Below, piece by piece: positions 18,757 through 26,355 of a DNA stretch of 37,675 bases. The notes under the pieces were generated by a model, which saw only the letters and a list, made by a program, of their open reading frames with translations, was not told the DNA's origin and made no database searches. The position numbers and the translations under genes were made by a program. The first letter of the stretch is position 1. Each line of letters opens with the position of its first letter. Origin of the DNA: an uncultured Anaerolineae bacterium (lineage in GTDB: Bacteria; Chloroflexota; Anaerolineae; Anaerolineales; Villigracilaceae); assembly GCA_903838415.1 (NCBI GenBank), contig CAILYI010000067.1:1-37675 (forward strand). The letters are read 5' to 3'.

Positions 18757-19809
18757 CTACCCGGCGCGGATTTTCTCAAATTCGGTGCGCACCAGTTCCG
18801 AAGAAAAGCGCAAATAATCATCCTTGCTGAAGGTCAGCATATTGCCGGTCAGCTCGAACCAGGCGAAGCCGCTGGTCCAGCTCGAATGGCGATAAGTGCC
18901 CTGTCGTCGCCGCTCAAAGCCATAGATCCGGCCCGGCGTAACTAAAAGGTTATACGAAGTTTTATCGCGGCTGTGGATTTCTTTCATCCAACCCCAGGCC
19001 GATTGCCAGCTTTCGAACACTTTGCAGGGCAGCGGATACTCATCCGCGCCGCCATTATGCCGCCAGTTCCCCCACATGACCGGCATCCCGCGCGGTTCGA
19101 TAAAGGTCTGGAAATGCAAATGGTTGACAGAGGCGAAAGTGCCCAGGGAGTTGTATCCCAGCCCAAAGCCGGGCAAATGATCGGCCAGGGAAGCGGTCGC
19201 GTCCCAAGCCCAGGCCAGCAGTTCGTCATCGAGAAATTGGCGCAGTTTCCGTTCCGGCTCGAGCAACAGCAGGGAATGCAGCCGCGCAAACGGATACTTG
19301 TTGTACAACAAACAGGCCGACTTGCCCGCCAGCTTTCCGCACCAGAAACTTTCCCGTTCCAGGATGCGCGTGTCGTAATAAAACGTCCTTTCGTTGAACG
19401 GGCTGGAGATGGACGGAACAGGATGCGCCGCGCTGCGCTGCGGCCTGAACGAGCGCAGGTGATTAAACTGCACGTTCCAGGGGCCAACCTGGCGGTGCTC
19501 GGTGACTTGCAGCTGCTCCAGACCGATCAGGGCGATTTTCAGGAACACCAGCAAATCCTCGGCGTAACGATCGTTAAACAGGCGCCCATGCGAAAGGAAA
19601 TCCGCACAGACGGAGCGCAGGCGCAGGTAGGATTCCTGCAGGGCCGGTTCCAGCGCGCTCAAGACCTGGCGATTGAAATAGGCATTGGCGCATACCAGCA
19701 CAAACGCGCCCAGCCCAAAATCGGGCGCGTGCTGCTCCTCGCGCAGCAGCACGGCCAGTTTGCGGCGGTAAGCCTCCCAGAAGGCGTCTTCGGAAGTAAA
19801 AATGGTCAT
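18757..19809 (-). CDS. VTC2/GDPGP1-like HIT protein, putative GDP-L-galactose phosphorylase
   Basis: 350-residue cytosolic protein. Residues 219-237 read GYNSLGTFASVNHLHFQ, then TF, which closely matches the catalytic segment of plant VTC2 as I remember it. The HxHxQ pattern (His230, His232, Gln234) is that of GalT-branch HIT enzymes, with His232 the expected nucleophile carrying the nucleotide. Upstream, PFNERTFYYDTR resembles the VTC2 PFxxxxFNF region. Known members cleave GDP-L-galactose or GDP-glucose with phosphate, giving sugar-1-phosphate and GDP. About 105 N-terminal residues have no obvious VTC2 counterpart. I chose ATG 19807-19809 because earlier codons lie in a repeat element; the ribosome site is weak. 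It is last in an operon with the epimerase that makes GDP-L-galactose. GDP-D-glucose phosphorylase is an alternative. Confidence 0.75.
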   Translation of the reverse strand: MTIFTSEDAFWEAYRRKLAVLLREEQHAPDFGLGAFVLVCANAYFNRQVLSALEPALQESYLRLRSVCADFLSHGRLFNDRYAEDLLVFLKIALIGLEQLQVTEHRQVGPWNVQFNHLRSFRPQRSAAHPVPSISSPFNERTFYYDTRILERESFWCGKLAGKSACLLYNKYPFARLHSLLLLEPERKLRQFLDDELLAWAWDATASLADHLPGFGLGYNSLGTFASVNHLHFQTFIEPRGMPVMWGNWRHNGGADEYPLPCKVFESWQSAWGWMKEIHSRDKTSYNLLVTPGRIYGFERRRQGTYRHSSWTSGFAWFELTGNMLTFSKDDYLRFSSELVRTEFEKIRAG

Positions 19810-19814
19810 AAGTA

Positions 19815-19880
19815 GGCCATTAACGACAAACGATGAACGATGAACGGTATATGCTGACTGATCGTTCATGGTTCATCGCG
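19815..19880. repeat. Heptad-phased palindromic element A
   Basis: AAC triplets recur every 7 bp at 19822, 19829, 19836 and 19843, then GTT at 19864 and 19871 in the same register. Arms 19831-19846 and 19863-19878 pair at 15 of 16 positions. It fills the gap between the double nucleotidyltransferase and the VTC2-like gene and creates a spurious upstream start for the latter. Confidence 0.8.
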
Positions 19881-19886
19881 ATTGTC

Positions 19887-20711
19887 CTAAAATCCACGCA
19901 GATCGGTAGACTGACGGCGCGGCAGGCCGGGCGCGGGCGTGCGCTGCAGCACGATATATTCCAAATGATTCTCGGCGCTGAATACGCGTTTTTCGGGCTT
20001 GTCGCCTTCGGCGTTGACGGCATAAGCATCAATGCCCACGCGCTTGATCTCTGGCTCGGCATCCATCCAGCCGTGCCCGCTGGTGATGAGCGCCTCCTTG
20101 ACAAAACGGATGGACTGCACCATGTAGCGGCGCTCGGCTTCAGGGAACAGCGGATGCCCCTCGCCCTTGAGCAGGCGCAGGTTGGCGTCATGCCCGACCC
20201 CGACATATAACTCTCCCAAGGCTGACACTTCTTCGAAAAAGCGGACATGCCCGGAGTGCAGCCAGTCGAAACAACCGGTGACGATGACCTTCCTGCGGCT
20301 GCTGACGGGATAGCGCGGCGCCGGACTCCAGGCCGGGAACACGCTCAGGCTGGCTTCGGGAATGACGACATACTCGAGGCCCTGGGACTGGCAAAACGCC
20401 CGTTTAACAGGGCTGTCCGCCGCTTCATCGACCACCCACACCTCGGGCTGCAGACCGCTGAGACAGGGCAGGGAATCGGCCTCGACGGCCTCGTCCGGGC
20501 AGATTTCCACGGTGCTGACGTAGCGGATGGCATTCATCAGATACAGGCGCTCATCCAGCGGGAATTTGGGTGCGTGACCTTCCAACCGTTCGGCGGTGGC
20601 ATCTGACCACAGGCGCGCACATAGCACGCCCAGTTTGGCGGCCTCCTCAAAAAAACGGATGTGACGCGAGCGCAGGTTGTCGAAACTGCCGGTGACAAAG
20701 ACTGTTTTCAT
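19887..20711 (-). CDS. Tandem double cytidylyltransferase-like nucleotidyltransferase
   Basis: 274 residues forming two homologous nucleotidyltransferase domains in a row. Domain 1 (1-135) reads GSFDNLRSRH, so the HxGH motif is replaced by RSRH and it is probably inactive. Domain 2 (140-270) has intact GCFDWLHSGH (HxGH at 152-155) and ends with RRQSTDLRGF, equivalent to the STT motif region. The ATG at 20709-20711 overlaps the kinase stop in an ATGA; a longer open frame to 20993 lies inside the kinase gene and is rejected. Domain 2 resembles the N-terminal half of the fusion protein at 9206-10348. With the preceding kinase it likely activates a sugar-1-phosphate with a nucleotide; which nucleotide and sugar is unknown. 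Confidence 0.75.
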   Translation of the reverse strand: MKTVFVTGSFDNLRSRHIRFFEEAAKLGVLCARLWSDATAERLEGHAPKFPLDERLYLMNAIRYVSTVEICPDEAVEADSLPCLSGLQPEVWVVDEAADSPVKRAFCQSQGLEYVVIPEASLSVFPAWSPAPRYPVSSRRKVIVTGCFDWLHSGHVRFFEEVSALGELYVGVGHDANLRLLKGEGHPLFPEAERRYMVQSIRFVKEALITSGHGWMDAEPEIKRVGIDAYAVNAEGDKPEKRVFSAENHLEYIVLQRTPAPGLPRRQSTDLRGF

Positions 20712-21490
20712 AGACGCACATGCACCTTCAACGCGCCGGGCACCGGCTCGTCCGAAATCACATAGAGATAGCCTCCACCACAGCCGGAATACATCGCCCC
20801 GGCGTAGCGCGACTGGTAGTGGCGCATCAGGCCGACCAGATCCACGCTCAACGCCGGGTGGCGCACTGTTTGCGGGAGGAGCGTTTCCCAACAGAGCATG
20901 CATTCGTTGAAGGAAGCGCCCAAGGCCCGGGCATCCCTGGCGAGGATGGCGGCGAAGCAATCCCGGCCGCTCTGCCCCAGGCGCCGCACCCATTTCGGGT
21001 TCAGATTCTTGACTCCCAGCGGAGAATATCCGGCCGGACGCTGATTGACCGGCAGGACGCGCAGCACACCTTCCAGCCAGGCGGCCACCACCGGGTCGGT
21101 ATTGGACTCAACGTGAGCGGGAAAATAACCGTCATCCACGCTGGCGTCATAGTCGAGGCGGTTGATACCCGGATAAATCAGCCCGGCCATATCCTGCGAA
21201 CCGGACGGGGCGGTTTTGCCCTCGTTTTCAGCGTGGTACAACTCGCGGACCAGGGTAGCAGGCTCCAGCGAGGGGTATTTATCTCCCCACAGGCGCAGGG
21301 CCACCTTGCGGGTGCTGGTTCCCATCCCACAGCGATCCATCCAGTAGAAATCCGGTTCCAACCCCACCACCACCATGGAACCGGGCGGCGTGGGGTTGAG
21401 ACGCGAGACGAAGGGCTGGTCGATCCAGCCGCCAGCCAGCGCGGCGCGGTACGGAATGCCGCCGATGACGCGGCGCAGGTCGGTTTCCAT
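20708..21490 (-). CDS. GHMP-superfamily sugar kinase
   Basis: 260-residue kinase-like protein homologous to the C-terminal half of the fusion at 9206-10348. Motifs are LAGGWIDQ (18-25), LWGDKYPS (67-74), SGSQD (96-100) as the nucleotide-phosphate loop, and SGCGGGY (235-241) where the fusion has SGAGGGGY. The N-terminal substrate-binding segment and motif 3 are typical of GHMP kinases acting on a sugar C1 hydroxyl (galactokinase, fucokinase, HddA). It starts one base after the epimerase stop and overlaps the nucleotidyltransferase by 4 bp, so the three are tightly coupled. From its operon partners, L-galactose is the leading candidate substrate; this is inference. Confidence 0.75.
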   Translation of the reverse strand: METDLRRVIGGIPYRAALAGGWIDQPFVSRLNPTPPGSMVVVGLEPDFYWMDRCGMGTSTRKVALRLWGDKYPSLEPATLVRELYHAENEGKTAPSGSQDMAGLIYPGINRLDYDASVDDGYFPAHVESNTDPVVAAWLEGVLRVLPVNQRPAGYSPLGVKNLNPKWVRRLGQSGRDCFAAILARDARALGASFNECMLCWETLLPQTVRHPALSVDLVGLMRHYQSRYAGAMYSGCGGGYLYVISDEPVPGALKVHVRL

Positions 21491-21491
21491 C

Positions 21492-22559
21492 TTAGCCTGG
21501 CAGGGCTACGGGTGCTTCGGTGACGACGCGCTTGCCAGCCTTGCGGTCATCGTACTGGCTCTTGATCCAGGAGTAAGTCTTTTCCATGCCAGCGCGCAAA
21601 GTCGTGGACGGTTCCCAATCGAGGACTTCCTTGATGAAAGTGTTGTCGCTGTTGCGCCCGGCGACGCCTTTAGGCGCGTCCAGTTTGTAGTGTCTTTCGA
21701 GCTTGACGCCCGCGATGTCCTCGACCATGCTGACAAGCTGGTTGATGGAGACCAGTTCGGCGGAACCAAGGTTGATGGCCGTGGCGATCAGGTCTTCGCA
21801 GTGCGTAATCTGGTCAATGCCAAAGGTGCAGTCGTCGATGTACATGAAACTGCGCGTCTGCGAGCCGTCGCCCCAGATTTCGATCGCGCCGGAGCCGCTG
21901 TCGATGGCCTCGATCACCTTGCGGCTGATGGCCGCCGGGGCCTTCTCACGACCGCCGTACCAGGTGCCATTCGGCCCGTAGACGTTGTGGAAGCGCGCGA
22001 TGGCGGTTTTCATGCCGCGTTCGGCATAATATTCCTCGCAGAACATTTCGCTGACCAGCTTTTCCCAGCCGTAGCCGCGCTCAGCCATCGCCGGGTAAGC
22101 GTCACTTTCTTTCAGCGCCACCACGTTCGGATCCGTTTGCAGCGTGGTGTTATAGGCGCAAGCCGAAGACGAGAAAAAGTAGCGCTGCGTCCCGGCGCGA
22201 TAGGCAGCTTCAAGCAGGTGCGTATTGATCAAAATCGAGCGCAGGCACTCGACGCGGAAGCGCTCGATGAAGCCCATCCCGCCCATATCCGCGGCCAGGT
22301 TGTAGACCTCCACCGCCCCTTCCACGGCACGGATGGCGTTTTCGTTTTCGCTCAAATCCATGCACAGCACTTCCGTGCCGGGTACGCGCTGGTACCACTG
22401 CGGCAGCGGCTTCTTATCCACGGCTCGGATGTTGGTGAAGCCCTGCTCGTGGAAGCGGCGCACCAGCGACCCGCCGATAAATCCGCCCGCGCCCGCGACC
22501 AAAATCAGGTCGTCTTTTTTCAAATCTGGGCTGGTGGAAGCAATAACGTTTGTTTTCAT
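21492..22559 (-). CDS. gme: GDP-mannose 3,5-epimerase
   Basis: 355-residue short-chain dehydrogenase/reductase-type epimerase (Arabidopsis GME has 377). It converts GDP-D-mannose to GDP-L-galactose, and in plants GDP-L-gulose, through a 4-keto intermediate. GAGGFIGG (23-30) binds NAD. NLAADMGGMGFI, SSSACAY with Cys134, YGWEK (Tyr163, Lys167), RFHNVYGP, and GGREKAPAA with Lys206 all match the plant enzyme, including the catalytic Cys/Lys acid-base pair and Tyr/Lys. WGDGSQTRSF and GRNSDN follow. The ATG at 22557-22559 has AGGAG upstream; a 23-codon extension comes from repeat element B and is rejected. It is the first enzyme gene after the LacI regulator. A generic GDP-sugar epimerase is possible but the catalytic residues argue against it. 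Confidence 0.9.
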   Translation of the reverse strand: MKTNVIASTSPDLKKDDLILVAGAGGFIGGSLVRRFHEQGFTNIRAVDKKPLPQWYQRVPGTEVLCMDLSENENAIRAVEGAVEVYNLAADMGGMGFIERFRVECLRSILINTHLLEAAYRAGTQRYFFSSSACAYNTTLQTDPNVVALKESDAYPAMAERGYGWEKLVSEMFCEEYYAERGMKTAIARFHNVYGPNGTWYGGREKAPAAISRKVIEAIDSGSGAIEIWGDGSQTRSFMYIDDCTFGIDQITHCEDLIATAINLGSAELVSINQLVSMVEDIAGVKLERHYKLDAPKGVAGRNSDNTFIKEVLDWEPSTTLRAGMEKTYSWIKSQYDDRKAGKRVVTEAPVALPG

Positions 22560-22594
22560 GATTTTCTCCTGGTATGTAACTGGGTATATTACCG

Positions 22595-22646
22595 GTGCTT
22601 GGACGATAGACCATCGTCCGTCGTCCATGGCCTATCGTCCAAGCAC
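22595..22646. repeat. Heptad-phased palindromic element B
   Basis: Perfect 15-bp arms (22595-22609 and 22632-22646). Triplets fall every 7 bp: GAC at 22602 and 22609, GTC at 22616 and 22623, GCC at 22630, GTC at 22637. The right arm encodes the last residues and stop codon of the LacI-family gene. Confidence 0.85.
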
Positions 22647-23633
22647 GGATTTCCGCTCGACAATTTCAACCGGCAAGACAACTTCCTGCGGAGCCTGCGC
22701 CCCGTCACCTGCCAACCGTTTAATCAGCAGATTCGTCGCCTCGCGGCCCATCTCGTACGCCGGTTGGGCGGCCACCGTCAAAAAGGGATCCAGCAGCAGC
22801 GAAGCGGGCAAATCGTCAAACCCGACGACCGAAATCTCTTCCGGCACGAGGATTCCAGCCTCGCGCAGGGTCTGCATCATCCCAATGGCAATGAAGTTAT
22901 TCCCGGCAAAAATGGCCGTCGGGCGCGGATTAAGCGCCAGCGCCTGGCGGGCCATGTCCTGCCCACTCTGGATGGTGAACGCGCCATAAAAAACGCTTTC
23001 GCCATCTGAATCGAGCCCCGCTGCGCGCAGCGCCCGGCGATACCCCGTGACCCGGTCGGTGGCGGTGGCGACATGCTCCGGCCCGGTCAGCAGCGCAATC
23101 AGGCGGTGTCCCCGCTCCAGCAGCAGACGGGTCAACTGGTAGGCGCCGCTCTCCGAATCGCAGCGCACCGCATCAGCAACCGGCTGAGAGAGTCGCCGGT
23201 CGAGCACCACCAGCGGCACCTTAAGCATCTGCACGCGCTGAATATCCTCCAGGTCATCCCGCGCCGGGACAAGCAGCATCCCATCCACGCGCTTTTGCAG
23301 CAAGGCCGTCAGGTATTCTTCCTGTTTTTGCGGGAATTCATCGGTATTGCACAAAATGACGTGATAACCGGCCTCACTGGCAGCATCCTCCACCCCGCGC
23401 GCCACCGTCGTCCAGAACGGGTTGGTGACATCCGTCAGCACCAGCGCCAGCATGCCGGTCTGCTTCCAGCGCAGACTCTGCGAGAGAGTGTTGGGCACAT
23501 AGCCCAACTGGCTGACCGCCGCTTCCACTTTCTGGCGTGTTTCCGCGCTGATATAGCCCGCGTTGTTGATCACACGCGAAACCGTTATCGGGGCAACACC
23601 TGCCAGTTTGGCAACTTGTCGAATGGTCGTCAT
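22632..23633 (-). CDS. LacI-family transcriptional regulator of the GDP-L-galactose operon
   Basis: 333-residue repressor with the N-terminal helix-turn-helix IRQVAKLAGVAPITVSRVIN and hinge YVPNTLSQSL, then a sugar-binding-type effector domain (VLTDVTNPFW, VVLDRR, GHRLIALLTG, VVGFDDLPAS). It is first in a five-gene minus-strand run followed by epimerase, kinase, nucleotidyltransferase and VTC2-like genes. The ATG at 23631-23633 has no ribosome site, and the predicted transcription start is only about 14 bases upstream, so translation may be nearly leaderless. Its last three codons and stop lie inside repeat element B, suggesting that the C-terminus was trimmed or rewritten by the element. The effector is unknown. 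Confidence 0.88.
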   Translation of the reverse strand: MTTIRQVAKLAGVAPITVSRVINNAGYISAETRQKVEAAVSQLGYVPNTLSQSLRWKQTGMLALVLTDVTNPFWTTVARGVEDAASEAGYHVILCNTDEFPQKQEEYLTALLQKRVDGMLLVPARDDLEDIQRVQMLKVPLVVLDRRLSQPVADAVRCDSESGAYQLTRLLLERGHRLIALLTGPEHVATATDRVTGYRRALRAAGLDSDGESVFYGAFTIQSGQDMARQALALNPRPTAIFAGNNFIAIGMMQTLREAGILVPEEISVVGFDDLPASLLLDPFLTVAAQPAYEMGREATNLLIKRLAGDGAQAPQEVVLPVEIVERKSVLGR

Positions 23634-23636
23634 ATA

Positions 23637-23650
23637 TGGTACCGGTACCA
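23637..23650. promoter_or_regulatory. LacI-type operator
   Basis: TGGTACCGGTACCA is a perfect 14-bp palindrome with central CpG, just upstream of the regulator's start codon and over the predicted transcription start. This is the expected position for autorepression of the operon. Confidence 0.65.
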
Positions 23651-23653
23651 GAG

Positions 23654-23682
23654 ATTATAGCACAGGTTGCACAAGCTGGTAA
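23654..23682 (-). promoter_or_regulatory. Promoter of the GDP-L-galactose operon
   Basis: On the minus strand TTACCA (23677-23682), exactly 17 bp, then a consensus TATAAT (23654-23659). The start would be near 23647, giving a leader of about 14 bases. Confidence 0.65.
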
Positions 23683-23833
23683 TAAGATTTTTTCAGCCGC
23701 AAAATATATGTGTCCAAATACTCAACTTGGGGTTTCTACATGATGAAAAAAACACTAATTTAGCGGAACACCGTCAGCTCGATGACGCCATCTTAACATA
23801 CTGATGCCGTTGATTCTCGAGCTCGCGACTTAC

Positions 23834-23862
23834 TTGCATTCCTAAATTAAAGGGTCTATACT
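23834..23862 (+). promoter_or_regulatory. Promoter of the formate dehydrogenase operon
   Basis: TTGCAT (23834-23839), exactly 17 bp, then TATACT (23857-23862). GGAG at 23872-23875 precedes the first ATG at 23881, so the leader is short but carries a ribosome site. Confidence 0.6.
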
Positions 23863-23880
23863 CACGATACTGGAGACCTT

Positions 23881-25533
23881 ATGTCCGAAATTGACCTTTC
23901 CCTGCTCAACCCGGTAATTGACTCGTACATAACAATGGGCCGCTCCGGCCTGCTCCCGGCTCTGCAGGCCGCGCAAAGACTCTACGGCTGGCTGCCGCAG
24001 GAAGCTGCAGGCGCTGTCGCCAAAGCTCTGCAAGTACCGCTGGCGGATGTGCATGGCGTGATCGAGTTCTACAGCCTGTTCTACAATGAACCGGTCGGCA
24101 GACGCATCGTCCGCGTTTGTACGGATGCCGCCTGCGGGATGAAAGGCGGGGAACAGATTTTGAGCGGACTCTGCGCCCGGCATGGAATCGAGCCGAATCA
24201 AACCACCCCTGACCTGTCCACCACGCTCGAATCATCGCCCTGCCTCGGGCTGTGTGACCACGCCCCGGCAACCCTGACCGTAGACGATGGCCGCTGGACG
24301 GTGAACGATGACGAAGCCCAACCGCGATCTATGGTCTATGGTCTATCGTCGCTCCTGATCGCCAACTGCGGCAAAGGCCGTGCCACGACTTTAGCGGAAT
24401 ACGGTGGCTATCCTGCCTATCAGAAAGCCTTAGGCCTGACTCCGGAAACGGTCATCGCCGAAGTGAAAGCTGCAGGCCTGGTGGGACGCGGCGGCGCGGC
24501 CTTCCCGACCGCTGTCAAATGGGAGGGCGCCGCCCAAGCCGAAAGTTTTCCCAAATACATCGTCTGCAACGCCGACGAATCGGAGCCGGGGACGTTCAAG
24601 GATCGCGTGCTGCTGCTCGATGACCCGCACCGCGTCATCGAGGGGATGTGTATCGCCGCGCATGCCATCGGCGCCTCGCGTGGGTACATCTACCTGCGCG
24701 GTGAATATCCGTACATCCTGCCAGTGCTGGAAAATGCGCTGGCCGAAGCGCGCGCGGCTGGTTATCTTAACGAGAAATTCGACATCGAAATCCGTCTCGG
24801 CGCGGGGGCTTACATCTGCGGCGAGGAAACTGCCCTGTTCGAGTCGATCGAGGGCAAACGCGGCTACCCGCGCATCAAGCCGCCCTTCCCGACCACCAAT
24901 GGCCTGTTCGACCAACCGACAGTCATCAACAACGTCGAGACGCTCTGCAATGTTCCGCTGATCCTTGAAAAAGGCGCGGCGGGCTACCGCCAGATCGGAA
25001 CCGAGAAATCTCCCGGCCCAAAGCTGTTCTGCGTCTCAGGCGATGTCGCCAAACCAGGCGTGTACGAAATCCCCTTTGGCGTGACTCTGCGCGAACTGCT
25101 GAGGCTGGCGGGTTGCGAGACCTTTCAGGCCGTGTTGTTCGGCGGGACAGCGGGCGCTTTCGCCACACCCACCCACCTGGACGTGAAGCTGACCTTCGAG
25201 GATTTGCGCGCCGCCGGTCTGCCGCTCGGCTCGGGCGTGGTGATGGTCTTCGACGAATCGCGCGACCTGCGCCAGACGCTGGCGCGGCTCGGCAAGTTTT
25301 TCGCGCACGAATCGTGCGGAAAGTGCTATCCCTGCCAGATGGGGACGCAGCGCCAAAAGGAAATCCTGGAGCGAGTGGCAAATGGTAATTCTCTCGCTGG
25401 CGACATGGAACGATTGCAGGACATCGGTTGGACGATGACGGACGCCAGTTTATGTGGCTTAGGCCAAACAGCTGCCAGCGCGGTGCTGTCCGCGATGAAG
25501 CAATTCCCGGAATTGTTCGGTCATACGTCATAG
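23881..25533 (+). CDS. NuoE-NuoF fusion (HoxF-like), diaphorase subunit of formate dehydrogenase
   Basis: 550 residues. Residues 1-133 are a NuoE-type thioredoxin-fold domain with [2Fe-2S] ligands Cys80, Cys85, Cys121 and Cys125. Residues about 158-550 are Nuo[14 protein letters not shown] and [13 protein letters not shown] bind FMN and NAD(H), [13 protein letters not shown] is the FMN loop, and ESCGKCYPC plus a later SLCGLG hold a [4Fe-4S] cluster. It should pass electrons between the formate dehydrogenase and NAD+, as HoxF or FdsB/FdsG do. The join, residues about 134-157, is encoded by repeat element C instead of the normal NuoE tail, so the element may have created the fusion. The start has GGAG upstream. 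The stop codon lies inside element D. Confidence 0.92.
   Translation: MSEIDLSLLNPVIDSYITMGRSGLLPALQAAQRLYGWLPQEAAGAVAKALQVPLADVHGVIEFYSLFYNEPVGRRIVRVCTDAACGMKGGEQILSGLCARHGIEPNQTTPDLSTTLESSPCLGLCDHAPATLTVDDGRWTVNDDEAQPRSMVYGLSSLLIANCGKGRATTLAEYGGYPAYQKALGLTPETVIAEVKAAGLVGRGGAAFPTAVKWEGAAQAESFPKYIVCNADESEPGTFKDRVLLLDDPHRVIEGMCIAAHAIGASRGYIYLRGEYPYILPVLENALAEARAAGYLNEKFDIEIRLGAGAYICGEETALFESIEGKRGYPRIKPPFPTTNGLFDQPTVINNVETLCNVPLILEKGAAGYRQIGTEKSPGPKLFCVSGDVAKPGVYEIPFGVTLRELLRLAGCETFQAVLFGGTAGAFATPTHLDVKLTFEDLRAAGLPLGSGVVMVFDESRDLRQTLARLGKFFAHESCGKCYPCQMGTQRQKEILERVANGNSLAGDMERLQDIGWTMTDASLCGLGQTAASAVLSAMKQFPELFGHTS
24276..24350. repeat. Heptad-phased palindromic element C, in frame inside the NuoE-NuoF fusion
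   Basis: GAC at 24276 and 24283, GCC at 24290, GAC at 24297 and AAC at 24304 are spaced 7 bp; then ATC at 24327 and GTC at 24334, 24341 and 24348, also 7 bp apart but shifted by two bases. It encodes a linker including RSMVYGLSS between the two enzyme domains. Confidence 0.75.
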
Positions 25534-25578
25534 GTCGCAAGTCCTTTGACACTCGACTTTTGACCTATGACTTACGAC
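25520..25578. repeat. Heptad-phased palindromic element D
   Basis: Nine triplets in unbroken 7-bp register: GTC at 25520, 25527, 25534 and 25541, then GAC at 25548, 25555, 25562, 25569 and 25576. GTCATAGGTC (25527-25536) pairs with GACCTATGAC. The TAG that ends the NuoE-NuoF gene (25531-25533) lies inside it. Confidence 0.9.
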
Positions 25579-25589
25579 TCGGAGTCACA

Positions 25590-26273
<684 letters not shown>

Positions 26274-26276
26274 ACT

Positions 26277-26342
26277 GACGATAAACCACGGACGAGAAAC
26301 GACGGTCTGCAGTCTATCGTCCGCGATCAATCCACTGCGGTC
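26277..26342. repeat. Heptad-phased palindromic element E
   Basis: GAC 26277, AAC 26284, GAC 26291, AAC 26298, then GTC 26305, 26312 and 26319, and ATC 26326: eight triplets in exact 7-bp register. GACGATA (26277-26283) pairs with TATCGTC (26315-26321). It begins three bases after the HoxU-like stop and ends just before the ribosome site of the EamA gene. Confidence 0.88.
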
Positions 26343-26355
26343 CCCAGGAGAATTA

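Noticed and set aside
19887..20993. Longer 368-codon form of the double nucleotidyltransferase
   Set aside because: The extra 94 N-terminal codons lie inside the kinase gene in another frame; the ATG at 20711 overlaps the kinase stop in the usual ATGA coupling.
18757..22559. A complete plant-like ascorbate pathway
   Set aside because: Only the GDP-mannose epimerase and VTC2-like steps are here; no L-galactose-1-phosphate phosphatase, L-galactose dehydrogenase or galactonolactone oxidase is visible.
21375..23009. Long plus-strand open frame of 544 codons opposite the epimerase and LacI genes
   Set aside because: It is the antisense shadow of two clearly recognised genes in G+C-rich sequence, with no ribosome site and low-complexity His/Gln/Arg-rich composition.
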